From Haloarcula sp. (lineage in GTDB: Archaea; Halobacteriota; Halobacteria; Halobacteriales; Haloarculaceae): a DNA stretch of 5,738 nt. This document shows, one piece after another, positions 5,076 through 5,738 of this stretch (position 1 is the stretch's first letter; each line of letters starts with the position of its first letter). The stretch lies in assembly GCA_028275075.1 (NCBI GenBank), contig JAQCNK010000265.1, forward strand, positions 1 to 5,738. The letters run 5' to 3'. Position numbers and translations under genes: made by a program. The notes beneath the pieces are model-generated. The model was given only the letters and a program-made list of their open reading frames with translations, did not search any database and was not told the DNA's origin.

Positions 5076-5080
5076 ACACC

Positions 5081-5090
5081 ACTATATAGA
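5081..5090 (-). promoter_or_regulatory. TATA box of the zinc-finger gene
   Basis: The minus strand reads TCTATATAGT, centred 27 nt before the ATG at 5058. It is a near-canonical TATA box with leaderless spacing and the strongest promoter signal in the window. Confidence 0.7.
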
Positions 5091-5200
5091 GCTATCGGTT
5101 GTGAGAAGAGATACCACATGCCATAGAAGGGAAACAAAACCATCGCTAGCCACGAGTATACTGCCAGCTGTAGCAAACAGATGCGGTCGGTTGTACCGAT

Positions 5201-5231
5201 TTACCGGGTCAGGTCCGTCAAATCCCGGTAA
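5201..5231 (-). terminator. Hairpin just after uvrB, possible terminator
   Basis: TTACCGGG (5201-5208) and CCCGGTAA (5224-5231) form a perfect 8-bp stem with a 15-base loop. It begins 6 nt after the uvrB stop codon in the direction of transcription, and the stem can extend by TACC/GGTA across a small internal loop. There is no T-tract after it, so it may protect or process the 3' end of the mRNA. The rest of 5091-5237 shows nothing I can assign. Confidence 0.45.
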
Positions 5232-5237
5232 CGGGTA

Positions 5238-5738
5238 TCAGAACTCCGGCCCGGGTGCGGGCACGCCACCGCCGCCGTCCTCCCCACCGCCCAGGTCGAA
5301 CTCCTCGCGCAGCTCGCGGATACGGTCGCGGATGTCCGCTGCGAGTTCGAACTCCAGATTGTTTGCGGCCTCTTCCATCCGGTCTTCCAGTTGCTGAATC
5401 TGAGCGACGGCCTCGTCCTCGTCGCCGGGACCATCGCCGCTGATGCCGCCCGTGTCGGTCTTGCTTCCGGGGAGATTGGTCTCGCCGACGGCCTTCTCGA
5501 TGGTCGTGGGCTCGAAGCCGTGGTCCTCGTTGTACTGTTGCTGGATGCGTCGGCGGCGCTGGGTCTCCTCAATGGCGGCGTCCATCGCCGAACTCCGCTC
5601 GTCGGCGTAGAGGACGACTTCGCCGTTGACGTTTCGCGCCGCCCGTCCCATCGTCTGGACGAGCGTGGTCTCCGAGCGAAGGAATCCCTCCTGGTCGGCG
5701 TCCAGAATCGCGACGAGCGACACCTCCGGGATATCCAG
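5238..5738 (-). CDS. uvrB: UvrB, excision nuclease subunit B, C-terminal part
   Basis: The frame is open from the right edge and gives the last 166 residues; the N-terminal helicase half lies outside the window. It begins [15 protein letters not shown] (1-15) and continues with [19 protein letters not shown] (18-36), which carries helicase motif VI with the ATP-contacting arginines. [16 protein letters not shown] (44-59) and the [12 protein letters not shown] block (69-80) are typical UvrB. A Gly/Asp-rich linker (about 91-109) leads to the UVR domain (about 113-147, [12 protein letters not shown] and [11 protein letters not shown]), which binds UvrC. The Gly-rich tail ends PGPEF. UvrB loads at damaged DNA with UvrA and recruits UvrC for nucleotide excision repair in the cytoplasm. 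Its promoter is out of view. Confidence 0.96.
   Translation of the reverse strand: MDIPEVSLVAILDADQEGFLRSETTLVQTMGRAARNVNGEVVLYADERSSAMDAAIEETQRRRRIQQQYNEDHGFEPTTIEKAVGETNLPGSKTDTGGISGDGPGDEDEAVAQIQQLEDRMEEAANNLEFELAADIRDRIRELREEFDLGGGEDGGGGVPAPGPEF

Overview
This window is almost certainly chromosomal DNA from a haloarchaeon (class Halobacteria). The predicted proteins are rich in Asp and Glu, coding DNA is GC-rich with GC-biased third positions, and most genes have a TATA-like box 25-30 nt before the ATG with no ribosome binding site, which is the haloarchaeal leaderless pattern. The genes themselves also fit: an Azf-type sugar dehydrogenase, an MptD-type dihydroneopterin aldolase, a small CPxCG zinc-finger protein and UvrB. 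I cannot name the genus.

Layout: (1) positions 1-341, minus, the N-terminal part of a two-helix-or-more membrane protein that runs off the left edge. (2) 381-731, minus, mptD (folate/pterin biosynthesis). (3) 833-1627, plus, azf (NAD-dependent glucose-6-phosphate dehydrogenase), divergent from mptD. (4) 1792-2304, minus, an MJ0936/YfcE-type metallophosphoesterase. (5) 2555-2824, plus, a small two-helix membrane protein. (6) 2886-4727, minus, a UvrD/Rep-type SF1A helicase. (7) 4879-5058, minus, a 59-residue zinc-finger protein. (8) 5238-5738, minus, the C-terminal 166 residues of UvrB. Genes 6 and 8 both belong to DNA metabolism and repair, but each gene appears to have its own promoter, so this is a collection of single transcription units and not one operon. 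The largest spaces without a gene are 1628-1791 and 2305-2554, and both contain a repeat.

The most unusual content is a family of three near-identical imperfect palindromes of 77-84 bp at 1739-1815, 2469-2551 and 2801-2884. Each begins TATACGGG and ends CCCGTATA and can fold into a long hairpin. Removing each element together with one copy of a flanking TA repairs the neighbouring gene. The phosphoesterase regains a TAA stop codon. The small membrane gene regains a TAG stop that abuts the helicase stop exactly (TAGCTA). The same membrane gene regains a TATA-like box 27 nt upstream of its ATG. The simplest reading is a non-autonomous, TA-targeting, MITE-like element (analogous in design to bacterial RUP, Correia and ERIC elements) that inserted three times in 1.15 kb. 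It added seven or eight residues to two proteins and separated a promoter from its gene.
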